Shown in pieces: positions 16,651-25,690 of a stretch of 64,000 nt of DNA. The notes beneath the pieces are model-generated. The model was given only the letters and a program-made list of their open reading frames with translations, searched no databases and was not told the origin of the DNA. Each line of letters starts with the position of its first letter. Within the stretch, counting starts at the first letter, position 1. Source of the DNA: Pelagibacterales bacterium SAG-MED15 (GTDB lineage Bacteria > Pseudomonadota > Alphaproteobacteria > Pelagibacterales > Pelagibacteraceae); the NCBI GenBank assembly GCA_014654065.1, contig JACWDM010000001.1:186001-250000 (forward strand). The letters run 5' to 3'. The position numbers were made by a program, and so were the translations under genes.

Positions 16651-18276
16651 TTGACAAAAAAAATTAATATTTGGTTCTTTCTTTCTCTTTTAATTTCAGT
16701 ATTTGTTTGTATTCCTATTTTAACAGTTTTCTCAAGTTTTTTTGAAAGCACCTCAAATTATTATGAGATATTAAAAGATACTTTTTTAATAGAATACATT
16801 TTAAATTCATTAACTCTTTTATTTTCTGTTTTAATACTTACTTTCTTAATAGGTACTGGTACTGCTTGCTTGGTATCATTTTATAAATTCCCTTTTAGCA
16901 ATTTTTTTAAATGGGCACTAATTCTATCTTTTGCGGTTCCACCTTACATTTATGCATATTCTTTAACAGCATTTTTTGACAATTATGGAACTGCTTTTAC
17001 AATTTTAACAAATTTATTCGGCGAGGGTGATTACAACAAAAACATTCCAAAATTTAATGGTATGCTAGGTGCAACTTTATCAATGACTTTTTCTCTTTTT
17101 GCTTACGTATACATACTATCAAGAGCGTCATTTTTGTATCAATCTCAAAACCTTATTGATTTAGGTAAAAACTTAGGTTTTTCAAAATTTAAATCATTTT
17201 ACAGCATTATATTACCTGCAGCTCGCCCTGCAATTGTTGCTGGTTTGTCTCTTGTTGCTATGGAAACACTTGCAGAATTTGGTGCAGTAGACTTTTTCTC
17301 TATAAATACTTTAACAACAGGCATTTATAACTCTTGGATAGCCTTTGATGATCTTGCATTTGCTAACAGAATAGCATCATTCCTATTACTTTTTATATTT
17401 TCACTATTCATAATAGAAAACTTATCTAGGAAAAAAGCAAAATATCATTTTAATATCAAAGGAGGGTTTAAACAAAAGGAAAAAATCAAACTTTATGGTT
17501 CCAAATCTTTTTTTGCATTTATTTTTTGTTTTTCTATTTTTTTTATAAGTTTTTTATTTCCACTTAGTCAAATGTTATACTGGACAATAAAATTTCCTGA
17601 AAATTTATTAGATCTACAAATTCTTACTCTTTTTTTAAATACACTTTACTTAGCTTTATTATCCAGCTTGGTATTAATAATTTTCTCATTGTTATCAAAT
17701 TATGGAAATAGAGTAACAAATAATAAAATACTTAATTTACTATCTACTTTATCAATTTCAGGTTACGCAATACCAGGTGTAATACTTGCGGTTGCTTTTA
17801 TAACCTTTATTGCATGGTTTGACGACACGATAATTAAATCACTAGGTTTATTATCTGTAAAAAAAATTTTCATTGGTTCAATCTTAGGATTAGTTTTAGT
17901 CTATTTTATAAGATTTTACTCTTTAGCATTTAATGGAATTAAATCTGGTTATGAAAAAATAAATATTGCTGTAGATGAAAGCGCATATTTACTTGGCTAC
18001 TCAAAAAGAAAAACGTTTATAGACATACATGTTCCATTTTTAAGAAATTCATTATTATTTATAATAATATTAATTTCTTTGGAAATTATAAGGGAGCTTC
18101 CTATTACTTTAATTTTAAGACCTTTTAATTTTGAAACTTTTGCTACCACAGCGTATATTTCTGCATCAGAAGATTTGCTTGAAGCGGCTGCAGTACCGTC
18201 TCTATTTTTAATTTTAATTGCTTCAATTTTTATTATAATTGCTTCAAAATATATTTTAAGGGAAAAAAATGATTGA
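16651..18276 (+). CDS. fbpB: ferric iron ABC transporter permease (two fused transmembrane domains)
   Basis: A 541-residue inner-membrane permease with about twelve helices in two BPD_transp_1 (MetI) domains, roughly residues 50-255 and 320-535. Each has an EAA loop contacting the ATPase: one near LIDLGKNLGFSKFKSFYSIILP and one near DESAYLLGYSKRKTFIDIHVP. This is the FbpB/AfuB/SfuB layout. The start is TTG at 16651, seven bases after AAGGG. The gene overlaps fbpC by 8 bases. Translation may be controlled by the RNA element just upstream. Confidence 0.92.
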   Translation: MTKKINIWFFLSLLISVFVCIPILTVFSSFFESTSNYYEILKDTFLIEYILNSLTLLFSVLILTFLIGTGTACLVSFYKFPFSNFFKWALILSFAVPPYIYAYSLTAFFDNYGTAFTILTNLFGEGDYNKNIPKFNGMLGATLSMTFSLFAYVYILSRASFLYQSQNLIDLGKNLGFSKFKSFYSIILPAARPAIVAGLSLVAMETLAEFGAVDFFSINTLTTGIYNSWIAFDDLAFANRIASFLLLFIFSLFIIENLSRKKAKYHFNIKGGFKQKEKIKLYGSKSFFAFIFCFSIFFISFLFPLSQMLYWTIKFPENLLDLQILTLFLNTLYLALLSSLVLIIFSLLSNYGNRVTNNKILNLLSTLSISGYAIPGVILAVAFITFIAWFDDTIIKSLGLLSVKKIFIGSILGLVLVYFIRFYSLAFNGIKSGYEKINIAVDESAYLLGYSKRKTFIDIHVPFLRNSLLFIIILISLEIIRELPITLILRPFNFETFATTAYISASEDLLEAAAVPSLFLILIASIFIIIASKYILREKND

Positions 18277-19330
18277 TAATTTTTTTGAGGTTAAAAATGT
18301 TGATTTTGTTGCTGGTGGAAAAATAAAAGTCCGTAACGTATCTTTTAAAATTGAAAAAGAAGGAGATGTTATATGTCTTTTGGGACCATCAGGTATAGGC
18401 AAAACCACTGTATTGAGAACAATTGCTGGATTAGAAGAAATACAAAATGGTCATATAAAATTAAAAAATAAAATTATTTCGTCTAAAGATAAAAACGTTG
18501 AACCAGAAAATAGGAATATATCCCTAGCTTTTCAAGAAAACAGTTTATTTCCACATTACACAGTAGAAAAGAACATATTGCTAGGATATGAAAAGAATAA
18601 AGGCAAAAAAGATCAACAAATAAGCTTTAAAGAAATCGTAGATTTATTAGATATTGAGCAAATATTAAATCAATATCCTCATCAGATTAGTGCTGGAGAA
18701 GCTCAAAGAGCTGCTCTCGCTAGATCGCTTTTAACACAACCAGATCTTTTATTATTAGATGAGCCATTATCAAATGTTGACCAAAACTTTAAGGAAGAAA
18801 TTCAAGTAAAACTTAAAAATATTTTAAAATCATTGAAGATTACTACAATTATTGTAACTCATGACTCTTACGAGGCTTTCTACCTGGGATCAAAGTGTGG
18901 AATAATTTTAAATGAAGAACTTAAACAATTTGATGATCCTTATAAAGTTTATCATTTGCCAAATTCTATTGAGGTAGTAAATTTTCTAAATAGGGGCGTT
19001 TTAATACCAGCAAAAGTAACGAGTCCAAAAAGTCTTGAAAGTAACGATTTAGGCACTATTACGGGTAATTTCACAAAACCTTTTCCAGTTGGAACCGATG
19101 TAAAACTTTTGATTCAACCAGAAGATCTTCAACATGATGACCACAGCAATTTGAAGCTTGAAGTGGTTGATACTAAATTTAGAGGAACTAGTTTTATTTA
19201 TACTTTAAAAACTTTGAGCAATACATTAATTCCAGTATTTGTTCACTCACATCATATTCATCAACATGAAGTAGATGAAAAATTTGGTATTAAAAGACCA
19301 ATTCATATAGAACATCTAGTTTGTTTTTAG
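18269..19330 (+). CDS. fbpC: ferric iron ABC transporter ATP-binding protein
   Basis: A 353-residue ATPase. Walker A is LLGPSGIGKTT (about 35-45), the signature ISAGEAQRAALARS, Walker B LLLLDEPLSNVD, and an H-loop VTHDSYEA. The C-terminal TOBE/regulatory domain (about 240-353) includes VKLLIQPEDLQ, as in FbpC and other Fe(III)/polyamine-type importers. The signature reads SAGE rather than SGGQ, a tolerated variant. It completes the operon. Four bases separate its stop from the convergent regulator gene. Confidence 0.94.
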   Translation: MIDNFFEVKNVDFVAGGKIKVRNVSFKIEKEGDVICLLGPSGIGKTTVLRTIAGLEEIQNGHIKLKNKIISSKDKNVEPENRNISLAFQENSLFPHYTVEKNILLGYEKNKGKKDQQISFKEIVDLLDIEQILNQYPHQISAGEAQRAALARSLLTQPDLLLLDEPLSNVDQNFKEEIQVKLKNILKSLKITTIIVTHDSYEAFYLGSKCGIILNEELKQFDDPYKVYHLPNSIEVVNFLNRGVLIPAKVTSPKSLESNDLGTITGNFTKPFPVGTDVKLLIQPEDLQHDDHSNLKLEVVDTKFRGTSFIYTLKTLSNTLIPVFVHSHHIHQHEVDEKFGIKRPIHIEHLVCF

Positions 19331-19334
19331 AAGA

Positions 19335-20762
19335 TTATTTATCGCTTACGTATACTGAAACACCTCTAGCATTTATATCAACATCAAACTTTTTATGTAG
19401 GGGTGGGAATGCTCTTTGTGAACAATCTAACCGGTCACAAGTTCTACAAGAAACTCCTATAGGAATTTCAGTTTTTTTATCATTAAGATTAATATTTTCT
19501 GTATAGACGAATTCCTTTGCATACTTAGCTTCGCAGCCCAAGCCGATTGATAAAATACTTTTTGACTGACCAAATCTACCAACACCTTTTTCAACTGTTC
19601 TTGCGATACAAACATACTTTTCACCATTAGTCATTTTACTTACAGCAGCTTGAATTATTCCTGGTCTTGTAAAAGCAGAATAAACATTCCATCTTGGGCA
19701 TGCTCCCCCATATCTTGGGATTTCAATACCAGATAAAGAAAATCTTTTTGAAATATTACCTGCTACATCAACCCTCAACATATGAAAAGGTATTCCAGGT
19801 AATTTCGGATCTTGTAAGCTTGTTACTCGATGCGCAACTTGTTCAAATGAAGTTGCAAATGTATTTTGCAACAGTTCTAAATCATACTTAAGTTTTTTAC
19901 ATTCAGTATGAAACAATTTATACGGCATTAATATTGCTGCACCACAATAATTTAATAAAGCAATCTGTGTTAAACTTTTTGATTCTTCCGAAGGAAATTT
20001 AAATTCCGATAAGTAATTATTAATTACATCGATAGCACCTTCCTGTGCTATCTGTGCTGCAGCATGTAATTTCTTTGTTTCTAATGAATTATAGTCGCTT
20101 AATAAAAGTTCTTTTTTACTTTTATTAAACATTTTAGAAAATGGCTTTGATTCTTCAGGAATTACATCTTTTACAGTAATTGAATATTCTGTTTTCAAAA
20201 AATCGCAAAGAGCTATATATCTTGTACGATTATTTACTTGGACTTTCTCAAAAATCTTATTTGCAAAATCCTCAAGTTTTGGAAAATAATTTTTCTTTTC
20301 TTGTAAAAAATCAGAAATTACTTCACCAGGAAAACTAGTTTTTCTACTATCAATTATTTTTCCAGAAAGACTTTCAACTTTGTTAATCATTTCATGATCT
20401 TTCTCTTTAAATTGATCTCCAAGCTTTATTAAAGCTCTTGCTATCTTTGGATTTGTATTTACGAGATCTTTTACTTCTGGACCGACAATGTCTAAATCCT
20501 CAAATAACTGATCATCTAATAGTTCAGAAATATCATTTACTAAATTTAAATCTGATTTTTTTGTTAAATCTGAAAGCTCAATTTTCAGCTCTTCACAGAC
20601 TTTTAGAAGCAAATCTCCATCAATTTTTCTCTTTCCACTTTCAATTAGATTAAGATAACTAGCAGATATCCCTAACTGCTCTGCTAATTTATTGGCTTGT
20701 AAGCCCATTTGTCGTCTAAAAGACTTTATTTTAGGCCCTATTTTTAGATCTAATTGACTCAT
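19335..20762 (-). CDS. short-chain fatty acid regulator of the ScfR/RamB/PccR type
   Basis: A 475-residue XRE-family regulator. The N-terminal helix-turn-helix (MGLQANKLAEQLGISASYLNLIESGKR, about 18-44) is followed by an IrrE/DUF955-like middle region (about 175-290). A C-terminal DUF2083 domain ends in CRTCDRLDCSQRAFP, the cysteine cluster typical of this family. Relatives (RamB in corynebacteria, PccR and MccR in alphaproteobacteria) sense short-chain acyl-CoA states and regulate acetate, propionate or glyoxylate-cycle genes. It is divergent from aceA, and the repeated motif in the shared intergenic region is a natural target. Direct regulation of aceA and autoregulation are inferred. Confidence 0.88.
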   Translation of the reverse strand: MSQLDLKIGPKIKSFRRQMGLQANKLAEQLGISASYLNLIESGKRKIDGDLLLKVCEELKIELSDLTKKSDLNLVNDISELLDDQLFEDLDIVGPEVKDLVNTNPKIARALIKLGDQFKEKDHEMINKVESLSGKIIDSRKTSFPGEVISDFLQEKKNYFPKLEDFANKIFEKVQVNNRTRYIALCDFLKTEYSITVKDVIPEESKPFSKMFNKSKKELLLSDYNSLETKKLHAAAQIAQEGAIDVINNYLSEFKFPSEESKSLTQIALLNYCGAAILMPYKLFHTECKKLKYDLELLQNTFATSFEQVAHRVTSLQDPKLPGIPFHMLRVDVAGNISKRFSLSGIEIPRYGGACPRWNVYSAFTRPGIIQAAVSKMTNGEKYVCIARTVEKGVGRFGQSKSILSIGLGCEAKYAKEFVYTENINLNDKKTEIPIGVSCRTCDRLDCSQRAFPPLHKKFDVDINARGVSVYVSDK

Positions 20763-20769
20763 ATTTTCT

Positions 20770-20874
20770 ATTTGTAAACTTTGTAAATTATTATTTACAA
20801 TAAATTTCTATATTTTACAAGCTTTTTAAATAAAAATATAGCATTTGTAAACTTTGTAAATTATAAGATTTACA
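20770..20874. promoter_or_regulatory. repeated TTGTAAA operator between the ScfR-type regulator and aceA
   Basis: A 22-base stretch is repeated perfectly at 20770-20791 and 20843-20864, exactly 73 bases apart, or about seven helical turns. Each copy holds two TTGTAAA units nine bases apart. Inverted TTTACAA units follow at 20794-20800 and 20814-20820, with TTTACA at 20869-20874. The core AAACTTTGTAAA closely resembles the RamB consensus as I recall it (AAACTTTGCAAA). The block begins 8 bases upstream of the regulator's own start codon. Confidence 0.75.
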
Positions 20875-21035
20875 TGAACGATAAAAACAAGATCAAAAAC
20901 CAAGATAATAAGGCTGAAAACTACAATGAGCCACAGAATCACGAAAATAGATCAGCAATTTATTTAAGAGATGATCATTGTGATTGGGGTTCAAGCGGTA
21001 TGAATGAGTTTACTAACGAATTTAGTAACGACTAA
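20874..21035 (+). CDS. possible 53-residue protein upstream of aceA
   Basis: An ATG frame of 53 codons, very polar at the N-terminus (MNDKNKIKNQDNKAEN) and ending with a more structured stretch AIYLRDDHCDWGSSGMNEF. It has no membrane segment or signal peptide and no clear Shine-Dalgarno site. Its ATG overlaps the last half-site of the operator. If the aceA promoter lies within the operator block, the message would start almost at this ATG, so it might be leaderless or simply the aceA 5' leader. The 47-base spacer to aceA shows nothing else. I do not recognise a family. Confidence 0.45.
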   Translation: MNDKNKIKNQDNKAENYNEPQNHENRSAIYLRDDHCDWGSSGMNEFTNEFSND

Positions 21036-21082
21036 TTGATACTTTTCTAAGTCTTAAAAATCTAACATAATAGGAAAAATTA

Positions 21083-22360
21083 ATGAGCTCAGAAACTAAA
21101 GTTTCTTACGATCTAAAAAGATTTGCAGGAATAAAAAGAGATTATACCCCAGAAGAAGTCGAAAGACTTAGAGGCTCAATTAAAATCGAATATTCGATGT
21201 GCAAACATCAATCACAAAAACTTTGGAAATTATTAAATACAGAAAATTATGTAAACACTCTTGGTTCATTATCTGGAAACCATGCAGTTCAACACGCAAA
21301 AGCTGGACTTAAAGCAATATACTTAAGTGGATGGCAGGTAGCAGCAGACGCAAATAGTGCAGGCGAAATGTATCCTGATCAATCTTTGTATCCTTACGAT
21401 AGTGCACCAAAATTAGTTGAGTCAATGAACAATGCGCTTACAAGAGCAGATCAAATTCAGCATATGGAAATTAAAGATGGAGACATGAATTCAAAAGATA
21501 GAGTAGATTATATGTTGCCGATAATTGCTGATGGAGAAGCAGGTTTTGGTGGACCATTAAATGTATTTGAATTAGCAAAAAAATTTATAAAAGCTGGTGC
21601 AGCAGGTGTACACTTTGAAGATCAATTAGCTAGTGAAAAAAAATGTGGACACATGGGAGGTAAAGTTTTGGTTCCAACTGGAACAATGATAAAAAATTTA
21701 AAAGCTGCTAGATTAGCTGCTGATATTGCAGACGTGCCATTAATAATTTTAGCAAGAACGGACGCTAATGCTGCTAAACTAATTACAAATGACCATGATG
21801 AAAATGATAAACCATTCTTGACAGGCGAAAGATCACCAGAAGGTTTTTATTATGTTAAACATGGAATTGAACAAGCAATTTCAAGAGGCTTAGCTTACGC
21901 ACCTTATTCTGATTTAATTTGGTGTGAAACTGCAACTCCTAATTTAGAAGAAGCAAAAAAATTTGCTGATGCAATACATGAAAAGTATCCAGGTAAGATA
22001 CTTGCATATAATTGTTCTCCATCTTTTAACTGGAAAAAACATTTATCAGATGCAGAAATTTCAACATTCCAACAAAAAATTAGTGAGATGGGTTATAAGT
22101 TTCAATTCATTACTTTAGCAGGTTTTCATACACAGAATATTGCAATATTTGAACTAGCTGAGAAATATAAAAAAGAAGGAATGACTGCTTACTCAAGAAT
22201 ACAAGAACAAGAATTTGCTAGAGAAAAAGATGGATATACAAGTGTTAAGCATCAAAGAGAAGTTGGAACTTCATATTTTGATGCAGTTTCAAATACTATA
22301 AGTGGTGGTAAAAGCTCAACTACAGCCATGGAAGGCTCTACAGAGTCAGAGCAGTTTTAA
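21083..22360 (+). CDS. aceA: isocitrate lyase
   Basis: A 425-residue isocitrate lyase, splitting isocitrate into succinate and glyoxylate for the glyoxylate shunt. Signature: the catalytic loop [14 protein letters not shown] with the active-site Cys188. Also visible are the WQVAADAN substrate-loop region and the metal-binding [12 protein letters not shown]. Length matches the bacterial class (about 430). A strong terminator follows. Control by the divergent ScfR-type regulator is the obvious prediction. Malate synthase is not adjacent. Confidence 0.97.
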   Translation: MSSETKVSYDLKRFAGIKRDYTPEEVERLRGSIKIEYSMCKHQSQKLWKLLNTENYVNTLGSLSGNHAVQHAKAGLKAIYLSGWQVAADANSAGEMYPDQSLYPYDSAPKLVESMNNALTRADQIQHMEIKDGDMNSKDRVDYMLPIIADGEAGFGGPLNVFELAKKFIKAGAAGVHFEDQLASEKKCGHMGGKVLVPTGTMIKNLKAARLAADIADVPLIILARTDANAAKLITNDHDENDKPFLTGERSPEGFYYVKHGIEQAISRGLAYAPYSDLIWCETATPNLEEAKKFADAIHEKYPGKILAYNCSPSFNWKKHLSDAEISTFQQKISEMGYKFQFITLAGFHTQNIAIFELAEKYKKEGMTAYSRIQEQEFAREKDGYTSVKHQREVGTSYFDAVSNTISGGKSSTTAMEGSTESEQF

Positions 22361-22380
22361 TCTAATAAAACAAAGTTAGT

Positions 22381-22417
22381 TTATAACCCTAGTTTTTTAC
22401 TAGGGTTATAATTTTTT
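22381..22417 (+). terminator. intrinsic terminator of aceA
   Basis: TTATAACCCTAGT (22381-22393) and ACTAGGGTTATAA (22399-22411) form a perfect 13-bp stem with a TTTTT loop, followed by six T residues. It insulates aceA from the riboswitch transcript that follows. Confidence 0.92.
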
Positions 22418-22430
22418 AATGCTATAATAA

Positions 22431-22500
22431 TCTTGAGGGGTGTCTTAATTAGACTGAGAATATACCCTAATAACCTGTCCGGTAATTCAGAAAGGGAGAA
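22431..22500 (+). ncRNA. TPP riboswitch (THI element)
   Basis: The segment has the THI-box order. GGGGTG at 22437-22442 pairs with TACCC (P2). GTCT/AGAC forms P3, followed by the invariant CTGAGA (22454-22459). AACCTG...TCCGGTAATTCAG is the pyrophosphate-sensor arm (P4/P5), and the final AAAGGGAG (22491-22498) is also the ribosome-binding site of the gene starting at 22501. Binding of thiamin pyrophosphate should therefore block translation. It precedes a transporter, in line with the SAR11 requirement for the thiamin pyrimidine precursor HMP. Confidence 0.92.
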
Positions 22501-23943
22501 ATGGATAAAATTAACTTTTTAAGTCAATCAACATCGTTAACATTAGTTATTTTCATTAGTTTAATATTTGTTTTTTTAGGTCTGTACAATTCAAAAAAAT
22601 ACCAAGGCCTAAACAATTATCTAACAGCAAATAGAAATATTGGATTATTTTCTTTAACTACAAGTTTAACTGCTTCAGCTTTGGGTGCGTGGATTTTATT
22701 TGGTCCAGCTTCTGCCGGTTCTTGGGGAGGAATAGGAGCCATTATTGGATATTCACTAGGAACAGCCTTTCCAATGTTTTTTTTAATTTATCTTGGAAGA
22801 AAAATTAGAAAAGAATTTCCAAAAGGATCTTCTTTAGTTGAGTTTATGAGAAAAAAGTTTGGAAAAAGTTTATTTAAACTTATTTTATTAATGACAATAT
22901 TTTATATGTTCATTTTCTTATGTGCAGAAGTAACTGCAGTTGCAGTTTTAATAAATTATATATCTGGTACTGAACTTTGGAAAACTGCATTAATTGTACT
23001 TATATCTACACTAATCTATACTTTGTATGGAGGATTGAGAGCTTCAATTTTTACTGACAATATTCAAATGGTTGTAATCTTAATTCTTTTACTGATTTCT
23101 TTTATATACGTAAACTCTTATACAGGATCTGAATTTTCTTTTGAGTTTATAAAAGAGAAAAATCCCCATCTTTTAAGTGCATCATATATGCCAAGCTATA
23201 CGGCGGGGTTAACTTTTTTTATCGCTGTTGCTGCAACAAATTTGTTTCATCAAGGTAATTGGCAAAGAGTTTACGCTGCTAAAGATACCGAAACTTTAAA
23301 AAGAAGCTTAATTATATCTTTTTTTATAATCATACCTATTGTTTTTTATATGGGTTTTACGGGCATGGTCGCTTTTTCAATAGACCCTACCGCAAGACCT
23401 GATCTTGGATTTTTTACATTATTACTCAATGAGCAAACAAAGTTACTATCTTTATTTATAATCGTATTAGGTTTGGCATTAACAATTTCTACTGTTGATA
23501 CATTAGTCAATGCAATATCAAGCTTAATTGTTGTAGATGGTAAATCAACATTTAATTTAAGTAAAAAAACAAATTATTTAAATTTTTCCAAATATGTAAT
23601 TTTATTTTTATCTTTTATTTCATTTGTTATTGCATCTAAAGGATATGATATTTTGTATTTATTTTTATTAGCTGATTTATTTTGTTGTGCTTTTGTACTT
23701 ACTATTTTTTATAGCTTTTATAATAAAAAAATTAATGAAAAAACTGCATATGTTTCTATTATAATTGGGCTGATAGGAGGTTTTTTGATGTTTCCTGCCC
23801 CTGATTTTTCAAAAAGTTTATTAGTTGGTATTCTATTTTCTAAAGAATTGTTTTCACCTATTGTGTCACAGTCTTTATTATTTTTATCTTTTGTAATTGC
23901 AACATTTTTACCATTAGTAGTTTTTAAAGCTAAAAGGTTTTAA
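22501..23943 (+). CDS. thiV: sodium:solute symporter under TPP control, probable HMP transporter ThiV
   Basis: A 480-residue SSS-family symporter with about 13 hydrophobic helices; YLTANRNIGLFSLTTSLTASALGAW is the typical N-terminal SSS region. It starts directly after a TPP riboswitch whose 3' end is its Shine-Dalgarno sequence. In cultured SAR11 a TPP-riboswitch-controlled SSS protein named ThiV was proposed to import the thiamin precursor HMP; family, control element and length all fit. Direct transport data are not something sequence can show. No other thiamin gene adjoins it. Confidence 0.87.
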   Translation: MDKINFLSQSTSLTLVIFISLIFVFLGLYNSKKYQGLNNYLTANRNIGLFSLTTSLTASALGAWILFGPASAGSWGGIGAIIGYSLGTAFPMFFLIYLGRKIRKEFPKGSSLVEFMRKKFGKSLFKLILLMTIFYMFIFLCAEVTAVAVLINYISGTELWKTALIVLISTLIYTLYGGLRASIFTDNIQMVVILILLLISFIYVNSYTGSEFSFEFIKEKNPHLLSASYMPSYTAGLTFFIAVAATNLFHQGNWQRVYAAKDTETLKRSLIISFFIIIPIVFYMGFTGMVAFSIDPTARPDLGFFTLLLNEQTKLLSLFIIVLGLALTISTVDTLVNAISSLIVVDGKSTFNLSKKTNYLNFSKYVILFLSFISFVIASKGYDILYLFLLADLFCCAFVLTIFYSFYNKKINEKTAYVSIIIGLIGGFLMFPAPDFSKSLLVGILFSKELFSPIVSQSLLFLSFVIATFLPLVVFKAKRF

Positions 23944-23979
23944 TATAAGTCGATTGTATTAGGTGAATTAATGTCTATA

Positions 23980-24000
23980 TATCTGACACCATGTCAGATA
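23980..24000 (+). promoter_or_regulatory. 9-bp inverted repeat over the start codon of the ABC-2 ATPase gene
   Basis: TATCTGACA (23980-23988) and TGTCAGATA (23992-24000) are perfect inverted copies separated by only CCA. The ATG at 23991 is split between spacer and right arm. As DNA it is a typical dimer operator; as RNA it would bury the start codon in a tight hairpin. Confidence 0.55.
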
Positions 24001-24926
24001 ATCAAATATCAATTAATAATCTTTCCAAAGTTTATGATAATGGTCTTAATGCGTTAAAAAAAGTTAGTCTTGAAGTTAAGCAAGGAGAAATTCTCGCAAT
24101 GCTTGGACCAAATGGTGCGGGCAAGACAACTTTAATTAGTATAATTTGCGGAATTGTTACACCTTCATCTGGTTCTGTTACAGTTGATGGTTTTGATATA
24201 ATTAAAGATTATCGTGAAACAAGATCCAGAATAGGAATGGTTCCTCAAGAATTAAATTTAGAGTCTTTTGAAACAGTTTTTGATACTGTTTCATATTCAC
24301 GAGGTTTATACGGCAAACCTCCTAAACCAGAACATATAGAAAAAATTTTAAAAGACTTAAGTTTATGGGATAAAAAAGATCAAAGATTAAGACAATTATC
24401 TGGCGGAATGAAAAGAAGAGTTCTAATTGCCAAAGCCCTATCCCATGAACCAAAAATACTATTTTTAGATGAGCCAACTGCAGGAGTAGATGTAGAATTA
24501 AGACGAGAAATGTGGAAAGTAGTTGACGCATTAAGAAAAACAGGAGTAACAATTATTTTAACTACGCATTATATTGAAGAGGCTGAAGCAATAGCAGATA
24601 GGGTGGGTGTTATTAATCAAGGTGAAATAATACTTGTCGAGGAAAAGAAAGAATTATTAAAAAAGATGGGTCAAAAAACTCTTACGATTGAATTACAAGA
24701 AAGAATTGAAGAAATACCAAAATCACTAGAAAAATATAATTTAAATATTGGAGATAATAAAATGTATTTAAATTATACATACAGTCTCAATGAAAAACGA
24801 ACTGGTATAACAAATTTATTACAAGATTTAAAAGATACTGGCTTAAAGTTAAGAGATTTAAAAACAGAACAAAGCAATCTAGAAAAAATATTTGTTAATT
24901 TGGTTAAGGAGAATAATGAAATTTAA
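23991..24926 (+). CDS. ABC-2 type exporter ATP-binding protein
   Basis: A 311-residue ATPase of the DRA/NodI-YadG type. Walker A is [12 protein letters not shown] (about 35-46), the signature [18 protein letters not shown], Walker [13 protein letters not shown], and the H-loop [15 protein letters not shown]. About 80 extra C-terminal residues are typical of this group. It pairs with the ABC-2 permease that overlaps it by 11 bases. Substrate unknown (drug, polysaccharide or lipid exporters share this build). The ATG lies inside a hairpin and the best upstream Shine-Dalgarno (AGGTG at 23961) fits an out-of-frame ATG at 23971 better. Confidence 0.92.
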   Translation: MSDNQISINNLSKVYDNGLNALKKVSLEVKQGEILAMLGPNGAGKTTLISIICGIVTPSSGSVTVDGFDIIKDYRETRSRIGMVPQELNLESFETVFDTVSYSRGLYGKPPKPEHIEKILKDLSLWDKKDQRLRQLSGGMKRRVLIAKALSHEPKILFLDEPTAGVDVELRREMWKVVDALRKTGVTIILTTHYIEEAEAIADRVGVINQGEIILVEEKKELLKKMGQKTLTIELQERIEEIPKSLEKYNLNIGDNKMYLNYTYSLNEKRTGITNLLQDLKDTGLKLRDLKTEQSNLEKIFVNLVKENNEI

Positions 24927-25683
24927 TTACTATGGTTTTAGAGCTATATATGTTCATGAGATGAATAGATTCTTAAGAACTCTAGGTCAGTCTCTTCTCT
25001 CACCAGTTATATCTACATCATTATATTTTGTTGTTTTTGGCTCAGTGATCGGTGGTTATATTCAAAAAATTGATGGTGTGAGCTATGGTTCATATATTGT
25101 TCCGGGTTTATTGATGCTAACATTGCTTACACAATCAATAAGCAACACTTCATTTGGAATATTTTTTCCAAAATTAAATGGAACCATTATTGAGATTTTA
25201 GCAGCACCTATTTCAACACTTGAAACAGTTTTAGCTTTTGTAGGAGCGGGAGCTACCAAAACTTTAATTATTGGTGTCGTAATCTATGCTACCGCTTCAT
25301 TTTTTGCTGAAGTGACTGTTGAATATCCAATGTTAATGATATTCTTGTTGGTTTTGGTCTCTTTTACTTTTGCATTATTTGGTTTTTTAATTGGTGTTGT
25401 CAGTAAAAACTTTGAACAAATGTCTATCATTCCATCATTTGTTATTACACCAATGGTGTTTTTAGGAGGAAGTTTATACTCATTAGATATGTTACCACCA
25501 TTCTGGCAAACTATTTCTTACTTAAATCCAGTAGTCTATCTAATAGATGGTCTAAGATTTTCATTTTACGGAATATCAGATTTTAATATTTGGATAAGTG
25601 TTGGTTCCATGGTGTCATTTCTAGTAATATGTGTAATTGCTGTCTCAATATTATTAAAAAAAGGTTATAATATTAAATCTTAA
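24916..25683 (+). CDS. ABC-2 type exporter permease
   Basis: A 255-residue inner-membrane protein with six helices in one ABC2_membrane domain, from the ATG at 24916. That ATG has a strong AAGGAG nine to four bases before it and overlaps the ATPase gene by 11 bases. It resembles YadH/NodJ-like permeases, with the conserved [15 protein letters not shown] and the [17 protein letters not shown] segment near the end. It works with the ATPase upstream, probably as a dimer. It ends 7 bases before the convergent helicase gene. Confidence 0.92.
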   Translation: MKFNYYGFRAIYVHEMNRFLRTLGQSLLSPVISTSLYFVVFGSVIGGYIQKIDGVSYGSYIVPGLLMLTLLTQSISNTSFGIFFPKLNGTIIEILAAPISTLETVLAFVGAGATKTLIIGVVIYATASFFAEVTVEYPMLMIFLLVLVSFTFALFGFLIGVVSKNFEQMSIIPSFVITPMVFLGGSLYSLDMLPPFWQTISYLNPVVYLIDGLRFSFYGISDFNIWISVGSMVSFLVICVIAVSILLKKGYNIKS

Positions 25684-25690
25684 GAAGAAG

